From contig JANKKI010000123.1 of NCBI GenBank assembly GCA_025175665.1, positions 6,042,501 through 6,106,500 of the forward strand: DNA of 64,000 nucleotides, in the 5' to 3' direction. Position numbers and translations under genes: made by a program. Origin of the DNA: Cinchona pubescens. Lineage: Eukaryota > Streptophyta > Magnoliopsida > Gentianales > Rubiaceae. Positions within the stretch are counted from its first letter, which is position 1; each line of letters opens with the position of its first letter. The notes under the pieces are model-generated. The model worked only from the letters and a program-made list of their open reading frames with translations, searched no databases and was not told the origin of the DNA. This document shows positions 12,536-24,761 of this stretch, in pieces.

Positions 12536-12945
12536 TTGCCATCGTGCAATCAATTTGAATGCACCAAGGAAATGACAAATATTCCCAGGAATAAAGATGA
12601 GCAGGCAACTATGAATGGGAACGGTAATAGACAGCGATTGTTGACAGATTATACTAGACCCACCTTTGATGGGGCTAATTCTAGTATTACCAGACCCGCT
12701 ATCCAAGCAAATGATTTTGAAATTAGGCCATCTCTAATTCAGATGGTTCAGACTCATGCCGTGTTTGGAGGTGGAGCAACCGAAGATCCCCACGCCCATT
12801 TGAGAAATTTTGAAGCGATTGTCAGCACTTTCAGATATAATGGGGTTTCACCAGATGCAGTACGAATTATGGCTTTTCCTTTCTCTTTAAGGGATAAACC
12901 CAAATGGTGGTTAGAAAGCTACGATGAAGAAACATTCGCGACCTG
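12536..12945 (+). pseudogene. Gag of element 2, N-terminal half (cut by solo LTR)
   Basis: Gag would form the particle shell. The open frame carries the plant Ty3 gag block RPAIQANDFEIRPSLIQMVQ, then FGGGATEDPHAHLRNFEAIV and FPFSLRDKPKWWLESY. The natural start is probably the ATG near 12432, in another frame, so a frameshift precedes 12536. At 12945 the frame runs into the inserted LTR, and the gag sense resumes at 15076 with TWEELAQGLITKFF. The two halves abut once LTR and duplication are removed. Confidence 0.85.
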
Positions 12946-15075
12946 TGTGAAACCCAGTATTTTAATAGCGTTGTTCTTTGATTTTAATTGGTTTAAAATG
13001 TTTTTCATATTATTTTTAGTCATAAAATACTTCAACTTATTCATTTTTCAATCTGTTCGGCAAATTTTTCGATTTACGCGATTTCAGCGAGTCCAAAACG
13101 GGGTCAAAAATTGGACTAAGTCTAATTAGTGCAATGTGCATTAATATCCTGTCTGCAATACTGAATTATAATGTGTATTTAGTAGCAAAAAATTAGTTTT
13201 TGGGTTAAATAGTCAACTTGGAGACTATTTGGTCAATGGGTACTATTTGGGTCAACTTTGGAATTTGTTTTAAGTCTTCTTCTTGCTTGTTTCTTCCTCA
13301 TTTTTTTTCCCTGCAGCAGCCGAACTTCTTCCTCTATTTTCCCCAAAAATTTTCTTGGATTTCAAGTAGGAATCACTTAGAAGGTAAGATTTTATGTATT
13401 TTAGCATTTATAGCTTATGGGCTTTATGATCCAAGCTTTAATTTCAAGTTTTGTAGGATTCTTAGGGCTGAAAATAAACCCTCTTTGCAGCCTTATATGT
13501 GTTGATTTATGTATGTTATGGGTTGTTTTTAGTGTTTTGGAGGTTGGGAAGTGATTGGGGCCGCAATTTGATTTTTAACAACTTTCCATGGTTAGATTAC
13601 AAATTTTAAGATTATGAGTTAGGGTTTTGTCTTCCATATGTGCCCTAGAATGTTATGCTATGAATGCTTATGTCTATGCACATAATGATGTTTTAAGAGT
13701 GTTTTAAGGTTAGTTTGGATAGGAATTGAGACTTGAAACCAAGTGGAATTGATTTCCCTTCATTTTGTAAGTAAGCGGAAGTTTGGCGCAACTAGGATAA
13801 TTTGGATAATTGGTTATGTTTAAAGGGTCTTTAATGATCTTTTGATGGTTTTAGGTGTTTTCCATTGTTGTGGAATGCTATTGATATAGTCCCGGCTATT
13901 GCTCCGGTGAATCTTTCCGTTTATGAATTTTGTTGGTTGAATATGTTGCTTTGAGTTGGGTTGTAACCAAGGTCCCTTGAATACCTTGGAAATGGATTTT
14001 GTTGGTTGGTTGAATATGTTGTTTTTAGTTGGGTTGTAACCAAGGTCCCTTGAATACCTTGGAATTGTGAGATTTTATTGGCAGGGAGGATAGCCTAATT
14101 ATAGCCTAAGAGAGGAAGTTTTTCGGTTTTTCTGGAAAACTAAGCTTATTATCTCCTAATCTAGCTGTAATAAGAATTTGAGGGATTAACTAAGTGTTTT
14201 GACTGGGGTTTTAGCTTGTCGAAGTTGGTCAGAAATTGTGAAAAGGTCATTTTTGACCAAAGAGCTTTTGGTGTCGTTTTCTATCGTTTCGCGTCGTTTT
14301 CGTTTCCCTAGTCATTCTTTAACTTCTACATCTCTTCTAAGAGTCCTCTTTTATCTGTTTTAGGTACCATGCCACCTACCGCCAGCGATCGCGTTCTGTG
14401 ATCATTTGTGCAGTTTTTGCTTTGATAGGTGGGTAACATAGACCCTCTTCCACTTGTATTTTGTTTAATGACTTTCGAAATATGTTTGGATGGATTTTAA
14501 AATGTGTATGATGTTTGGAACTGCACTTTTACCAAGTTTTGGAACTATTACATATGAAATCGGGACCAAGCTATTTACTTTCATAAGAGGATTGAAACTG
14601 TACTTGGATTTGTTCGCTATGCTTTAGCATACTATGTTTTGAAATGATTGGATCTTTTTGGCTACGCTATGCTTTAGCATACTATGTTTTGAAATGATTG
14701 GATCTTTTTGACTATGTTTTGGACATGCCTGACGTTTAAATGGCATGATACATTTTAGAAACTACTTATGATTAAAAATAATATGAATAATCTTCCAAGC
14801 TTCTCTTTTGTTTGGAGAGGGGTAGTATATTAGATAGGTTTTGTATTGATGAACTTTGTTTTTGTTGTAGCATCTTTTGTACTAAGAAGGAATTTTGTAA
14901 TTCGTATTTTTGTGTAAAAATGAACTTATTCGGTTTTATAGTTAAGAAATCGTTTGATGGTTCTATTAAATTGCGGTTAAGTTTGTTGCTCTGTTCGTTT
15001 GTGCCTTGCGTTTTGGACCGGTGTGTTTAATGCCATTAGCGCGGCGTGTTACGGTCCCGTTTTTGGGGCGTGACA
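12946..15075 (+). mobile_element. Solo LTR of a Tekay/Del-type chromovirus inside gag of element 2
   Basis: The LTR begins TGTGAAACCCAGTATTTT and ends GGGGCGTGACA. Both flanks carry ACCTG (12941-12945, 15076-15080), a perfect 5-bp duplication. It is collinear with the LTRs of element 3 but has no adapter junk, so at 2,130 bp it is the best reference copy of that LTR here. Two nearby repeats sit inside: a GTTGGTTG...CCAAGGTCCCTTGAATACC unit (13930-14060) and an approximately 60-bp duplicated unit (about 14610-14710). Loss of the internal part by LTR-LTR recombination is the usual origin. Confidence 0.95.
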
Positions 15076-15720
15076 ACCTGGGAGGAACTTGCTCAAGGTT
15101 TAATAACTAAATTCTTTCTTCCCTCCAAAACTGCAAAGTTGAGTAATAAAATTACATCATTCAAACAGGATATTGGAGAAGGCCTCGGCGAAGCTTGGGA
15201 AAGATATGGGGACCTATTGAGACGTTGCCCACATCATGGCCTTCCATTGTGGATGCAAGTGAAAACCTTCTACAATGGGCTATATCTTGAAACCAAAACA
15301 ATGGTGGATACTGCCACAGGAGGATCTTTATCCTACAAAACACCCGAGGAGACCTAAAGAATGTTGAATATGATGGCCTCTAATTACTATCAGGTAGCAG
15401 CGGTTCAACCAATTCAACAAGATAACGGGAGAGTCCTAAATCTTGACCAAACTGATGCCATCTTAGTTCCAAACAAAATGTTGACATTCTTGTTGGCAAA
15501 CTTGACAAAAACTCTTGGAAATTTGAATGTCAATTCAGTGAGCTTCATGCTCTTCATCATAATACTTGTGAACTACATGGAGAAAATCATGAGACTAATT
15601 AGTGTGGATTTGAAGAGTCATTATGCCAAGAACAAGTCCAATTTGTCAAAAACTAGCAATTCAATCCAAGGCCTCAAAATAATCCATATTCTAACACCTA
15701 CAATCTAGTATGGAGGGATC
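15076..15720 (+). pseudogene. Gag of element 2, C-terminal half
   Basis: It continues the gag block after the solo LTR: TWEELAQGLITKFFLPSKTAKL, EAWERYGDLLRRCPHHGLP, then ATGGSLSYKTPEE. A stop at 15355-15357 splits off MLNMMASNYYQVAAV (15361-15708). This is the standard order of plant Ty3 gag with its Arg/Cys-rich RCPHHGLP motif. I see no CCHC zinc knuckle. Confidence 0.85.
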
Positions 15721-17070
15721 ATCCTAATTTTTCTTGGAGCGGTAACAACAATCAACCCAACCATCAGCAAAAGAACTTTTCTTTTCAACCTAATCATCCA
15801 CAAGCCCAGATCTCACAACCTAGACCACCCGCTAATATTAACCCTCAAAATTAACTATACCAAACATTTCGGCCACCTCAAAATCAAGCTCAAAATCAAT
15901 ACCCAAATCAACATCCATACCAACCTTTTAACCAACCCCTACAACCAAATCAAGGTCAAGGTTTCTGGAGTATAGAAGATATGTTTGCTCAATTCATGAG
16001 GACTTATGAAACATCAATGGCAAATCATGAATCATCAATCGGTTAAACTTGGAGAACCATATGGGATAAATAACTAGACAATTGACTGAGAGACCTCAAG
16101 GTACCATGCCAAGTAATACTATCCCAAACCCATGGGATCGTAACCACAAGGAACATGCCAAAGCTGTCATCTCATTTAATCACAATGAGCTGAATGAGAA
16201 TGGAGATAATGGTACAGAAAAGAAGGTGCAAACAAAGGGTAAGAAAATTCAATAAAAGGAAGTAGGATCGTCATCAAAGGAGGAACCCAAGCAACAATGT
16301 AAGCTGGACAAATATCAAATCCCTGCCAGGAGAAAAAATAAAGAGAAAGTTATACCTCCTGAGCCATCAAAGCAAGTTCAAATTCCATTCCCACAAAGGC
16401 TTAAAATTGAGGACAAGAAAAGGAAGTTTAAGAGATTTTTGGAAATCTTCAAAAAATTGGAGATAAATATTCCGTTAATTGAAGCCTTAGAAAGCATGCC
16501 GAGCTATGCAAAATTTATGAAACAAATGCTCACGGGAAAGAGGAAACTTCCCTAGGGGATGAGATCTTGTGCTTGACTGAGGAGTGTAGTACTTTAATTC
16601 AAAAGAAATTACCTCCTAAATTGAAAGATCCAGAGTCATTCTCCATTCCATGTGAAATTTGAGGATTATTCTTTGAAAGAGCTCTGTGTGACTTGGGGGC
16701 CTCAATCAATTTAATGCCTCTTTCCGTTTACAAAAAGTTGAAAGGAGGAGAATTAAAGCCTACCATGTGTCCCTTCAACTTGTGGATAAGAGTATTAAAT
16801 ATCCATCGGGCATTATCGAGGATGTGCTAGTCAAGGGTGACAAAGTATTTTTGCCAGCAGATTTTATTATTTTAGTGATGGAAAAGGACAAGAACATGCT
16901 TATCATTCTTGAGAGGCCATTTCTTGCTACTAGAAGAGCTCTAATTGATGTTCAAGCTGGCAAACTCCAATTTCATATTGATGAGCATACTATTTCTTTT
17001 AATGTTTTTGATGCATTGAAATTTCCTTCTTATTATGATGACGTAATGAAAATTGACATACATAATTGAT
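15721..17070 (+). pseudogene. Gag-pol linker and protease of element 2, broken
   Basis: A Gln/Asn/Pro-rich stretch (15740-15990) is followed by a charged linker with PFPQRLK, EIFKKLEINIPLIEALESMPSYAKFMKQ and KRKLP, which is characteristic of the Athila/Tat group. The aspartic protease box is LCDLGASINLMPLS near 16690. The open part 16767-17069 holds the protease C-terminal block (KYPSGIIEDVLVKGDKVFLPADF). Stops interrupt the sequence around 15853, 16253 and 16660. Confidence 0.82.
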
Positions 17071-17439
17071 GAAATTTGTGATGAATTTTGAAGGGCAAAC
17101 CTTAAGAGACTTCCATTGGAAACAACAATTATTGTAGGGGGATAATCAACAAGAAGATGAAATAGGTAAAGGGGGTCTCCGACTAACTAACTCCTCGCAC
17201 TTGAACTCAAATCTCTAAAATCAAATCTTCGTTATGGATTCTTAGATGAGGATAATAGACACCCTATTATTGTCAGTTCTTATCTTACTCGTGATCAACT
17301 ATCTAAATTGCTTAATGTCTTGATATTGAATTGTAAAGCAATTACTTGGAGCCTAGAGGACATTAAAAGCATAAGTCCTACAATTTTCCTGCATAAGATT
17401 CTTTTCAAAGAAAATTTTAAACCATGTAGGTAACCTTAA

Positions 17440-18389
17440 CGTAGATTGAACTCTACTTTGAAGGAGGTGGTTAGGAAGGAAGTGTTGAGATTATTAGATC
17501 CATTTATTATCTATCCCATTAGTGACAGTGAGTTGATCAGCCCCACTCAAGTAGTGCCTAAAGAAATAGGGGATCACAGTGGTAGCTAATGAAAATAATG
17601 AACTCATTCCATCTAGACTAATCACCCAGTGGCGCATGTGCATTGATTATAGAAAATTAAATGAGGCCCCTGGGAAAGATCACTTTCTCCTTCCCTTTAT
17701 TGATCAAATGTTAGAGAGACTTGCAGGGCATGCTTTCTATTGTTTCCTTGATGGGTACTCTGGCTATTTTCAAATAGTTATAGCACCAGAAGACCAATAG
17801 AAAACCACTTTGACTTACCCTTATGGTACATTTTCTTATAGACGTATGCCCTTTAGTCTTTGCATTGCTCCAAGTACATTCCAACGGTCTATGTTTGCCA
17901 TATTTGATGATTTAGTTGAGCACTGTATGGAAATTTTTATGGATGATTTCAGTGTCTTTGGTGATTCTTTTTACACGTGCTTACATAATTTGACCCTTGT
18001 TTTGAAACTTTGTGAAGAAACAAACCTATCCTTGAATTAGGAAATTTGTCATTTTATGGTCAAGGCCCAAGTTATTGTTTTGGGTCATAAAATTTATGAA
18101 AGAGGAATTGAGATTCATAAGGCCAATGTAGAGGTAATTGAGAAGTTGCCCCTTCCTAGCAATGTAAAAGGTGTTAGAAGTTTTTTAGGACATGCCAGTT
18201 TGTATCGACATTTCATTAAAAATTTCTCACAGATTTCTAGGCCATTGTGTGCATTATTACAAAAGGAGATTGTGTTTAATTTTGATGAGAAATGTGTGCA
18301 TGCATTTGAATTGTTGAAAAAGGCATTAACTACTACTCCAATTATAATCGCTCCAAATTGGTCTTTACTGTTTGAACTTATGTGTGATG
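17440..18389 (+). pseudogene. Reverse transcriptase of element 2, broken
   Basis: The blocks CIDYRKLNEAPGKDHF, FLDGYSGYFQIVIAPEDQ, YRRMPFSLCIAPSTFQRSMFAIF and the catalytic FMDDFSVFGDSF lie collinearly in 17579-18040, then FLGHASLYRHFIKNFSQISRPLCALLQKE in 18056-18389. In-frame stops fall at about 17800 and 18040. The RNase H begins with FELMCD and is cut at 18389 by a copia-type solo LTR. Confidence 0.88.
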
Positions 18390-19254
18390 TGTTGGTCCCA
18401 AAGCAACCTAAGAGGAGGGGTGAATTAGGTTTCTAAAAATTATGCTTTCAGAAAATAGTAACCTTTTTAAATTCAAATGCAGATATAATAAATTTACTAG
18501 AACAGTAAAGTAAAGAGAGAAAAATTGAACAAACAATACTTCCAAGCTAGCGAGCTTGAAGTATCAATTTTCATACTTGAAACCAATCTTGAATGCTTCA
18601 CACACTTGGTGAGCCAATAATCTTTACAAAGTTGGTAAGTTCTTGCTCACACTAAAACTCTTTTAGTTGAGCCAAGATTCTTACTTACAACCACACTTTC
18701 ATACAAGATTATCACTCCACTCAAAGTTGAATTGCACTCACAACTTCACACTAATACAACAAACCACTATAGTCAATTTGCACTCAAATTACTCTTGTCT
18801 TAGGCTTGTATTCAATGTATTAGATGATCTGTTCAGGTTATTAAAGCCCCTATTTATAAGAGCAATAAATAGTGGTTTCAACTACTTCCTAACGGCTAAG
18901 TAATAAATGCACAAAAAATAGTCGTTGGGGTTTCGGACGTCCGAGAGGGATTGAATACGTCCGAGGAAGCGTCCGATCTTCTTTCAGTGTTGTTGAGAGG
19001 CTTCGTTCGGACCTCCGAGCATGCGTCCGGTCCTTCGTCCGACAGAGGCTTCGGACGGTCCTAAGCGTCCGAAAGAAAGGCAGTAGGATCCGCACACATT
19101 CTTTTTGCCAGTTTGTTCAGACGATGAAATGCGTCCGAGGAGTTTTGTCCTAGTTCAGACGGTCCTGTGCGTCCGAAAGATCTGTTCCTGTAAAAGCTTG
19201 TTTTACAGAGTTAAGTGTTTATGTCATCATCAAAATAAGGTTTGGGAAACATCA
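18390..19254 (-). mobile_element. Solo copia-type LTR inside RNase H of element 2
   Basis: On the plus strand it reads TGTTGGTCCC...GGGAAACATCA and is flanked by TGATG on both sides (18385-18389, 19255-19259). It is the reverse-complement relative of the LTR at 24762-25916: both share a TTTTGATGATGAC start and a CAACCT...GGTTGCTTTGGGACCAACA end in sense orientation. The middle (18925-19180) is packed with CGTCCGA/TCGGACG motifs. A 68-residue ORF at 18889-19095 (-) is a by-product of that repeat array. Confidence 0.92.
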
Positions 19255-19672
19255 TGATGCAAGTGATTATACGGTAGGCACAACTTTATGCCAAAAAGTG
19301 AACAAAGTTTTGCATGTCATCTATTATGCCGGTCGCGCACTAAATGATGCACAAGTCAACTATTCCACCACCGAAAAGGAATTATTTGCTGTGGTTTTTA
19401 CATTTGATAAATTTAGATTATATCTTATAGGAAGCAAAGTGATTTTGCATACTGACCATTCAACTTTGAAATATTTGCTTTCTAAACATGATGCAAAACC
19501 TCAATTAATTTGGTGGGTACTTTTATTGCAAGAATTTGACTACGAGGTCATTGACAAGAAGGGCATTGAAAATACTGTTGCCGACCATCTTTCCCGGCTA
19601 GAAGCCAAGATAAGACCAAAACTGTTGGCTCAAGAAGAGGTGCAAATTAATTACCAATTTTCCACTGAATAA
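19255..19672 (+). pseudogene. RNase H of element 2, C-terminal part
   Basis: It resumes directly after the solo LTR with ASDYTVGTTLCQKVNKVLHV, then YSTTEKELFAVVFTFDKFR, VILHTDHSTLKYLLSK and NTVADHLSRLE, ending at a stop at 19670-19672. These are the RNase H blocks of plant Ty3 elements. The first part (FELMCD) is left of the LTR; removing LTR and duplication restores the order without a gap. Confidence 0.88.
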
Positions 19673-19751
19673 TTGATGGCCTTGGGAGATACAAACCCTT
19701 GGTGTGAAGATATAGTAAACTATTTAGTAGCCAAGGTGGTACCATCCTCAA

Positions 19752-20985
19752 ATGGATATCAATCAAAAGAAAAATTTCTTTCCTGAGTTCAAATATCATT
19801 TTTGTAAGGAACTATTTTTTTACCGCCGATGTAGTGATCAAGTGATACGTCGATACATTCCAAAAGAGAAGATACTTGATATTCTAAACCATTGTCATGC
19901 CTCACCGGTAGGTGGTCATCATGGCGGTCAACGGATAGTTGCCAAGGTCCTACAATGTGGTTTTTATTGGCCCAGTCTATTCAAAGATGTAAGGGATTTT
20001 GTGACGCAGTGCAATGAATGCAAAAAAAAACTAGAAATATATCAAGAAAGAATGAAATGCCATTGACCAGCATATTAGTCTGTGAAGCCTTTGATGTATG
20101 GGCTTTGGATTATATGGGTGCCCATTTCCTATTTCTTCTTCCAATAAATTCATCCTTGTAGTGGTGGACTATGTTCAAAATGGGTCGAAGCCATGGCCTT
20201 GCCCACTAATAATGCTCGTGTGGTGGTAAATTTTGTCAAGAAAAATATATTTTCGCACTTTAGTGTCCCAAGAGCTAGAATTAGTAATAGTGGGAGTCAC
20301 TTTACAAATGCCAAGTTTGAAGCACTCTTGTCCAAATACGGGGTGAACACAAGGTTTCACTTGTGTATCATCCTCAAACCTCAGGACAAGTTGAAGTGTC
20401 TAATTGTGAACTTAAGCAAATTTTGGAAAAGATGGTTAATGCATCTAGGAAAAATTGGTCCAAGAACTTGATGATGCTTTGTGGGCTTATCGCACTGCGT
20501 ATAAAACTCCTATTGGATGTCTCCATTGCAGATGACCTTTGGTAAATCATGTCACCTTCCGGTTGAATTGGAACACAAGGCATATTGGGCGGTGTAAAAG
20601 TTGAACTTTGATTGGAAAGAGGAGGGACTGAAAAGAGGCTTTTGGATATAAATGAATTAGATGAATTCCAAAGAGAAGCTTATGAAAGTGCCCGAATTTA
20701 TAAAGAGAAAAGAAAGGCTTGGCACGATAAGCATATCTTACAGAAGGAATTCAAAGTTGGTGATTTGGTACTTCTTTACAATTCAAGGATCAAGTAATTT
20801 CCTGGAAAGCTTAAATCCCGATGAAGTGGTCCATTTGAAGTCATTGAGGTATTTCCGTATGGAGTTGTGGAAATAATAAGAGCGGAAGGAAATTTTAGAG
20901 TCAATGGCCATAGACTTAAACTCTATTATGGTGGATCAATTGATGACGGACGGGAAACTGTTTGCTTCCTTAACACTATAATCAT
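19752..20985 (+). pseudogene. Integrase of element 2, broken, second catalytic Asp lost
   Basis: The zinc-binding HHCC module is complete at 19752-20066 (HCHASPVGGHHGG and CNECKKK). The core begins near 20095 with LDYMGA-like sequence, shifts frame, then has ISNSGSHF where the family has SDGGSHF. The second Asp of the DDE triad is therefore Asn. It continues with SGQVEVSNCELKQILEK (20363-20420), ELDEFQREAYESARIYKEK and GDLVLLYNSRIK (20612-20797), and a C-terminal RVNGHRLKLYYGG block to about 20985. Four or more frame changes show it is dead. Confidence 0.86.
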
Positions 20986-23402
20986 CTCATTCATAAGTCT
21001 AGCTAAGACTATAAATGGAGTTTCTTGGGAGGCAACCCAAGTTTATTTATTTTTCTGCTTTAGACCTTAGTATTTAGTTTGATATTAATGTTTTAATTTT
21101 ATTAAGTTGTATGATATTAATCAAGTGGACTAAATTGTTATTTTACAGGTTGAAAGTGGAAGTAGAAGTGGAAGTGTAATCCCAAAAAAAAAAAAAATTG
21201 AAACAAAAATAAATAAATAATGAATAAGCTTGTTGCAGCGAGCCAATTTGCTTCTTTAATAATACAAAAAAAATAAATAAATAAAATCATTTCCCTTCCC
21301 CCCTTTTCTTATCTTCTTCATCTTCCTGCTTCTTCTTCACTTCCCTTCTTCCTCTAAAAATCCACCTTCAATTCTTCTTCTCCATACTTTTTTTCTACTC
21401 CACCATCACAATTATATTCTCCATCCTCACTCCATTCTTCTCTCTCATAGATTTCTCCCACTACTCCACCTTCAAACCCATCACAACCACCACCATTTTC
21501 TCCTTCTATTGTTTTTCATCTTTACTTTTTCTCTTTAATTTTTCCCACCCCCACCATAGTTTTTTCTTTTCCTTCACCACAAAATTCTATCCTTTGTATG
21601 GATTCTACTCCGTTAAGTCAAGGGTTTCCAATCAAATTGGGAGAAAGGTTATTCTACTTCACCAACGGAGTTTTTCTCTACCAATTCTTTTTTCCATTGG
21701 TTCAAGTAAGATCTTTCCACTATTAATTTTTTTGCAATTGATGGTTTGAGTAAGAATCAACATTTTCTTGTTAATTATTATTTTGATTCTTAACCAGTGC
21801 TTAGATTTTGGGCAATTAATTTTAATTATAAAGTTTTTGCCCTTAATTTTAAGTATTTATTTTGTTGCCATTTGTTATGATTTTTGTACTGCTTACATTG
21901 GTTGTTGTGTCATGGTGCTATTTGTGTGTTTTTTTTTTTTGTTTCTTTTCCCACTTTTGTGAAAACATTGGGGATAATGTTTCACTCAAGTTAGGGGGAG
22001 AGGTGTATGCTATAGTGTGTGTGTTTTGTTGTCTAGGTTGTTTTGGGTTGTTTTAGATATTTTGTGTTATATGTTTGTTTGTTTGTTTGTTTAAGTGTGT
22101 CTCAGGAGCATTTCTATACTTAATTGACTCTTTTTTGTATCAATAATTCAAAATTTGGAAATTTTTTTTGTTGAATCTATATGTGTATGGGAATTTTTGT
22201 TCTTTAACTCCATTGATTCATGGAACGTGACATCATCCTTATATGACAATGTGTGACAATGTATAAGTATGTGGTGTAGTTTTGTTAATGTTTAAATGAG
22301 TGATGTCCTTGGCCACTTATTATGACTTGGATTTAACTTGTGACATATTAGTTGGGGTCATTTCATATTTGCAAAGTATGAATAAAGTTTGGACTAAAGA
22401 GATGATTTAGGCAATTTCTTTGGACCGTTTGAGCCAAAAAGCCTACATTTTTTATAATTATCCCTAATGTCCTTTTTTTATCTTATAAGCCTATTCTTCA
22501 TTGATAACCACATTATTTAGCCACATTATCCTTTTATTTTGTTTTCCGATCTTTCTACCCAACACCTTAGTTAGTGTTGATGACATCGATACTATTAAGT
22601 TGTTTTTGGTGAAAAGTTGAGATATGTTATTTATTGGGAGTGGAAATTCAAGAGAATATATTTTGATTAGTTGAAGTTTCTGTTTGTTATAAAGTATTGT
22701 GAATGTTAATTGGTATTGTTATTATTGTGGTTATTAAAAAAAAGTGAAAAAAGAAAAAAAAAGTTTGATGGAAGAAAAAAAAAATAGAAAAAGAAAAGAA
22801 AAAAATTTTGTTTGCTATTCAAGTTCAAGTTTTGTTCTCTTGTGTGAATAATAGGGCATGTTGTAGCCTTTACGTAGTTGGGTAATGATGATGGTTAAAT
22901 GATGTAGTGGTTCGAACATGTATTTGGGATTTCAATTCAATGTCGTCAAGTGATATAACTAAGGTGATTTGAGCTACTTTACCTAAATTTATCATACCCT
23001 TGTCCCTTAGCTTACATTACAAGCCGAAAAGTCCTATTTGATCTTTGGTCTAAATTAATTCGTATTAGTGATTATGGGATGGAAACATTCTTTTGAATGT
23101 CTGACTAGGTTGTCATTTGTTAAAATGTGGTTAATATAAGTCTTGTCAAGATGGGTTAGGGAGTGATGTGTCTGCTTTCCATACTTTTTATTTGTGAGTG
23201 GAGTGGTAGCATTGTCATATGAATGTAGGATTATAGATCAAATTTTATTATGTGTGTATGGAATTCAATTGAATTTTTCGTTAAAATTTTTTATTATTGA
23301 TACATGGGAAGAGTTAGTTTTGTATGGATTTTCTTTCTGTTAGTAGTCATATTTTTGTGTTAGTCATTTTCTTTTATTTTTTCCCGGGACGTGCAAAACA
23401 TT
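20986..23402 (+). other. Noncoding 3' spacer of element 2
   Basis: The only structure is a pyrimidine-rich tract (21290-21560, TCTTC-rich), a decoy purine tract AAGTTAGGGGGAGAGG at 21989-22004 and an A-rich patch (22735-22805). No extra ORF comparable with that of element 1 is detectable, although the length would allow one. Confidence 0.6.
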
Positions 23403-23415
23403 AAGTTGGGGGAGT
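23403..23415 (+). other. Polypurine tract of element 2
   Basis: AAGTTGGGGGAG ends one base before the TGATAACG start of the 3' LTR, the expected place of the plus-strand primer. Confidence 0.85.
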
Positions 23416-24457
23416 TGATAACGCTGGAAATTTGGGGATAATTTATTTATTATAAACCCTAATTTGATATTTTGTAACCCTAATTTTAGGTGTTTTGTCT
23501 GTGATTTAGGGTTATTAGGTTAAAATTAGGTTTTATGTTTTAATGTGTTTCAGTAATTTTTAGTATTAATTTGTGTTAAAATTATGTTAATAATGTTCAT
23601 TTGTTTGTGTTATGCAATAAATTGTAATTTTAGAAGTCTAAAAGTAGAGATTTGCAATCTTAAATAATGAAAAAATATGAAAAAGGAAAGCGAACCTGGC
23701 CAAAATCACTTTGGTAGAAACGTTCCTTGCTTCAACAAGGATATTCATGCAGCAGTAAGGCTTGTGGGAAGGAGTTCAACATGCATATGTGCAAGGGAGC
23801 AATTGTGGGCCATCAAGGTGTGTGAAGAAAAGCAATTGTGGGCCACAAATTATTTATTAATAAAAAGCCTACATGCCTCTATAAAACCTTTTTTCCTCAT
23901 AAGTTAGAAAGAGCGTTTTAGGTATTTTTCAGAATAACCGCTAGGGTTTTCTCTCTTGACAATTTTATACTTTTTGAATTAATTTCTTTAGCAATTTTTG
24001 AATTTCGATTTCAAGAATTTGTTTATAATTCATGATTTTGGATTCAGGCATTCTCTTGGGAATTTGTGACAATCTTCGAAGGATTCGAGTATGCTTCAAA
24101 ATTTATTAGTTAATTATTTTTACTTTAATTTCGCCCTTTAATTATTTATTTTATTTTTCTTTCATTATATCTTTAAATAATTTTAGTACACCTTAGGGTT
24201 TCAATAATTTTCAATTAATTCTTAGTTAAATAGGGTTAATTTGTTATTTAATTTATTGTTATAAAAAATCCAAAAATAATTCTTTTCAATTTGTGATTGT
24301 CTAAATAGTAATCGATATTAGGTATTCGGTAATTGACCCAATTTGATCCTCGTGGGAACGATCCTTATTCCTATATACTACTATAAGACCCGTGCACTTG
24401 CGATGACATGTGTGTCAGTACATAATTAATTTTGAAATTAGAGTTTGACACATATCA
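23416..24457 (+). repeat. 3' LTR of element 2
   Basis: It runs from TGATAACGC to GACACATATCA and is collinear with 11092-12235 with many substitutions and deletions of tens of bases. CCAGG follows as the right target duplication. Confidence 0.93.
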
Positions 24458-24462
24458 CCAGG

Positions 24463-24761
24463 CTATTTTTTGGAAGGGAAAACTAGCTATTAAAAAAGGT
24501 CCTAAACAATTGCCTTCTGTTCAAACGTCTAGTAAAGCTCAAATTTTATGGATTATTGCTATACTTTTTTGCTACCATTTTATATGTTAAAGTAGAATAA
24601 TATAGATTAATGATTCCATTAAAGTCAAAACTTAAGTCTAATTATATACCACATCCATCAAGTTTTGGTACGAAAGCTAAGCACTACTAAATATATATAT
24701 TATTTTTTCCCTGTAGAAGTTAAAGAAATGGGTAATGATATTGCCACCATTGAACCCCAGT
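24463..24761. other. Short AT-rich spacer, nothing identified
   Basis: This is the flank between element 2 and the copia-type LTR. No ORF or repeat was recognised. Confidence 0.5.

Larger units (their letters stand above)
11092..24457 (+). mobile_element. Ty3/gypsy element 2, complete but nested and decayed
   Basis: All structural parts are present: 5' LTR, PBS, gag, protease, RT, RNase H, integrase, long 3' spacer, PPT and 3' LTR. Flanks are CCAAG (11087-11091) and CCAGG (24458-24462), a 5-bp target duplication with one substitution. Removing two younger solo LTRs (2,130 and 865 bp) leaves about 10.4 kb. The protease reads DLGAS, and the linker and gag match the Athila/Tat group. There are many stops and frameshifts, and the LTRs differ in length (1,144 against 1,042 bp), so insertion is old. 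Confidence 0.93.

Noticed and set aside
12377..12706. 109-residue minus-strand ORF
   Set aside because: It is antisense to gag of element 2 and has no recognisable motif.
18889..19095. 68-residue Arg/Ser-rich ORF
   Set aside because: It is the translation of the CGTCCGA motif array of the copia-type LTR.
21989..22004. Second LTR start after a purine tract in element 2
   Set aside because: AAGTTAGGGGGAGAGG resembles a PPT, but no LTR-like TGATAA sequence follows; the true PPT is at 23403-23414.
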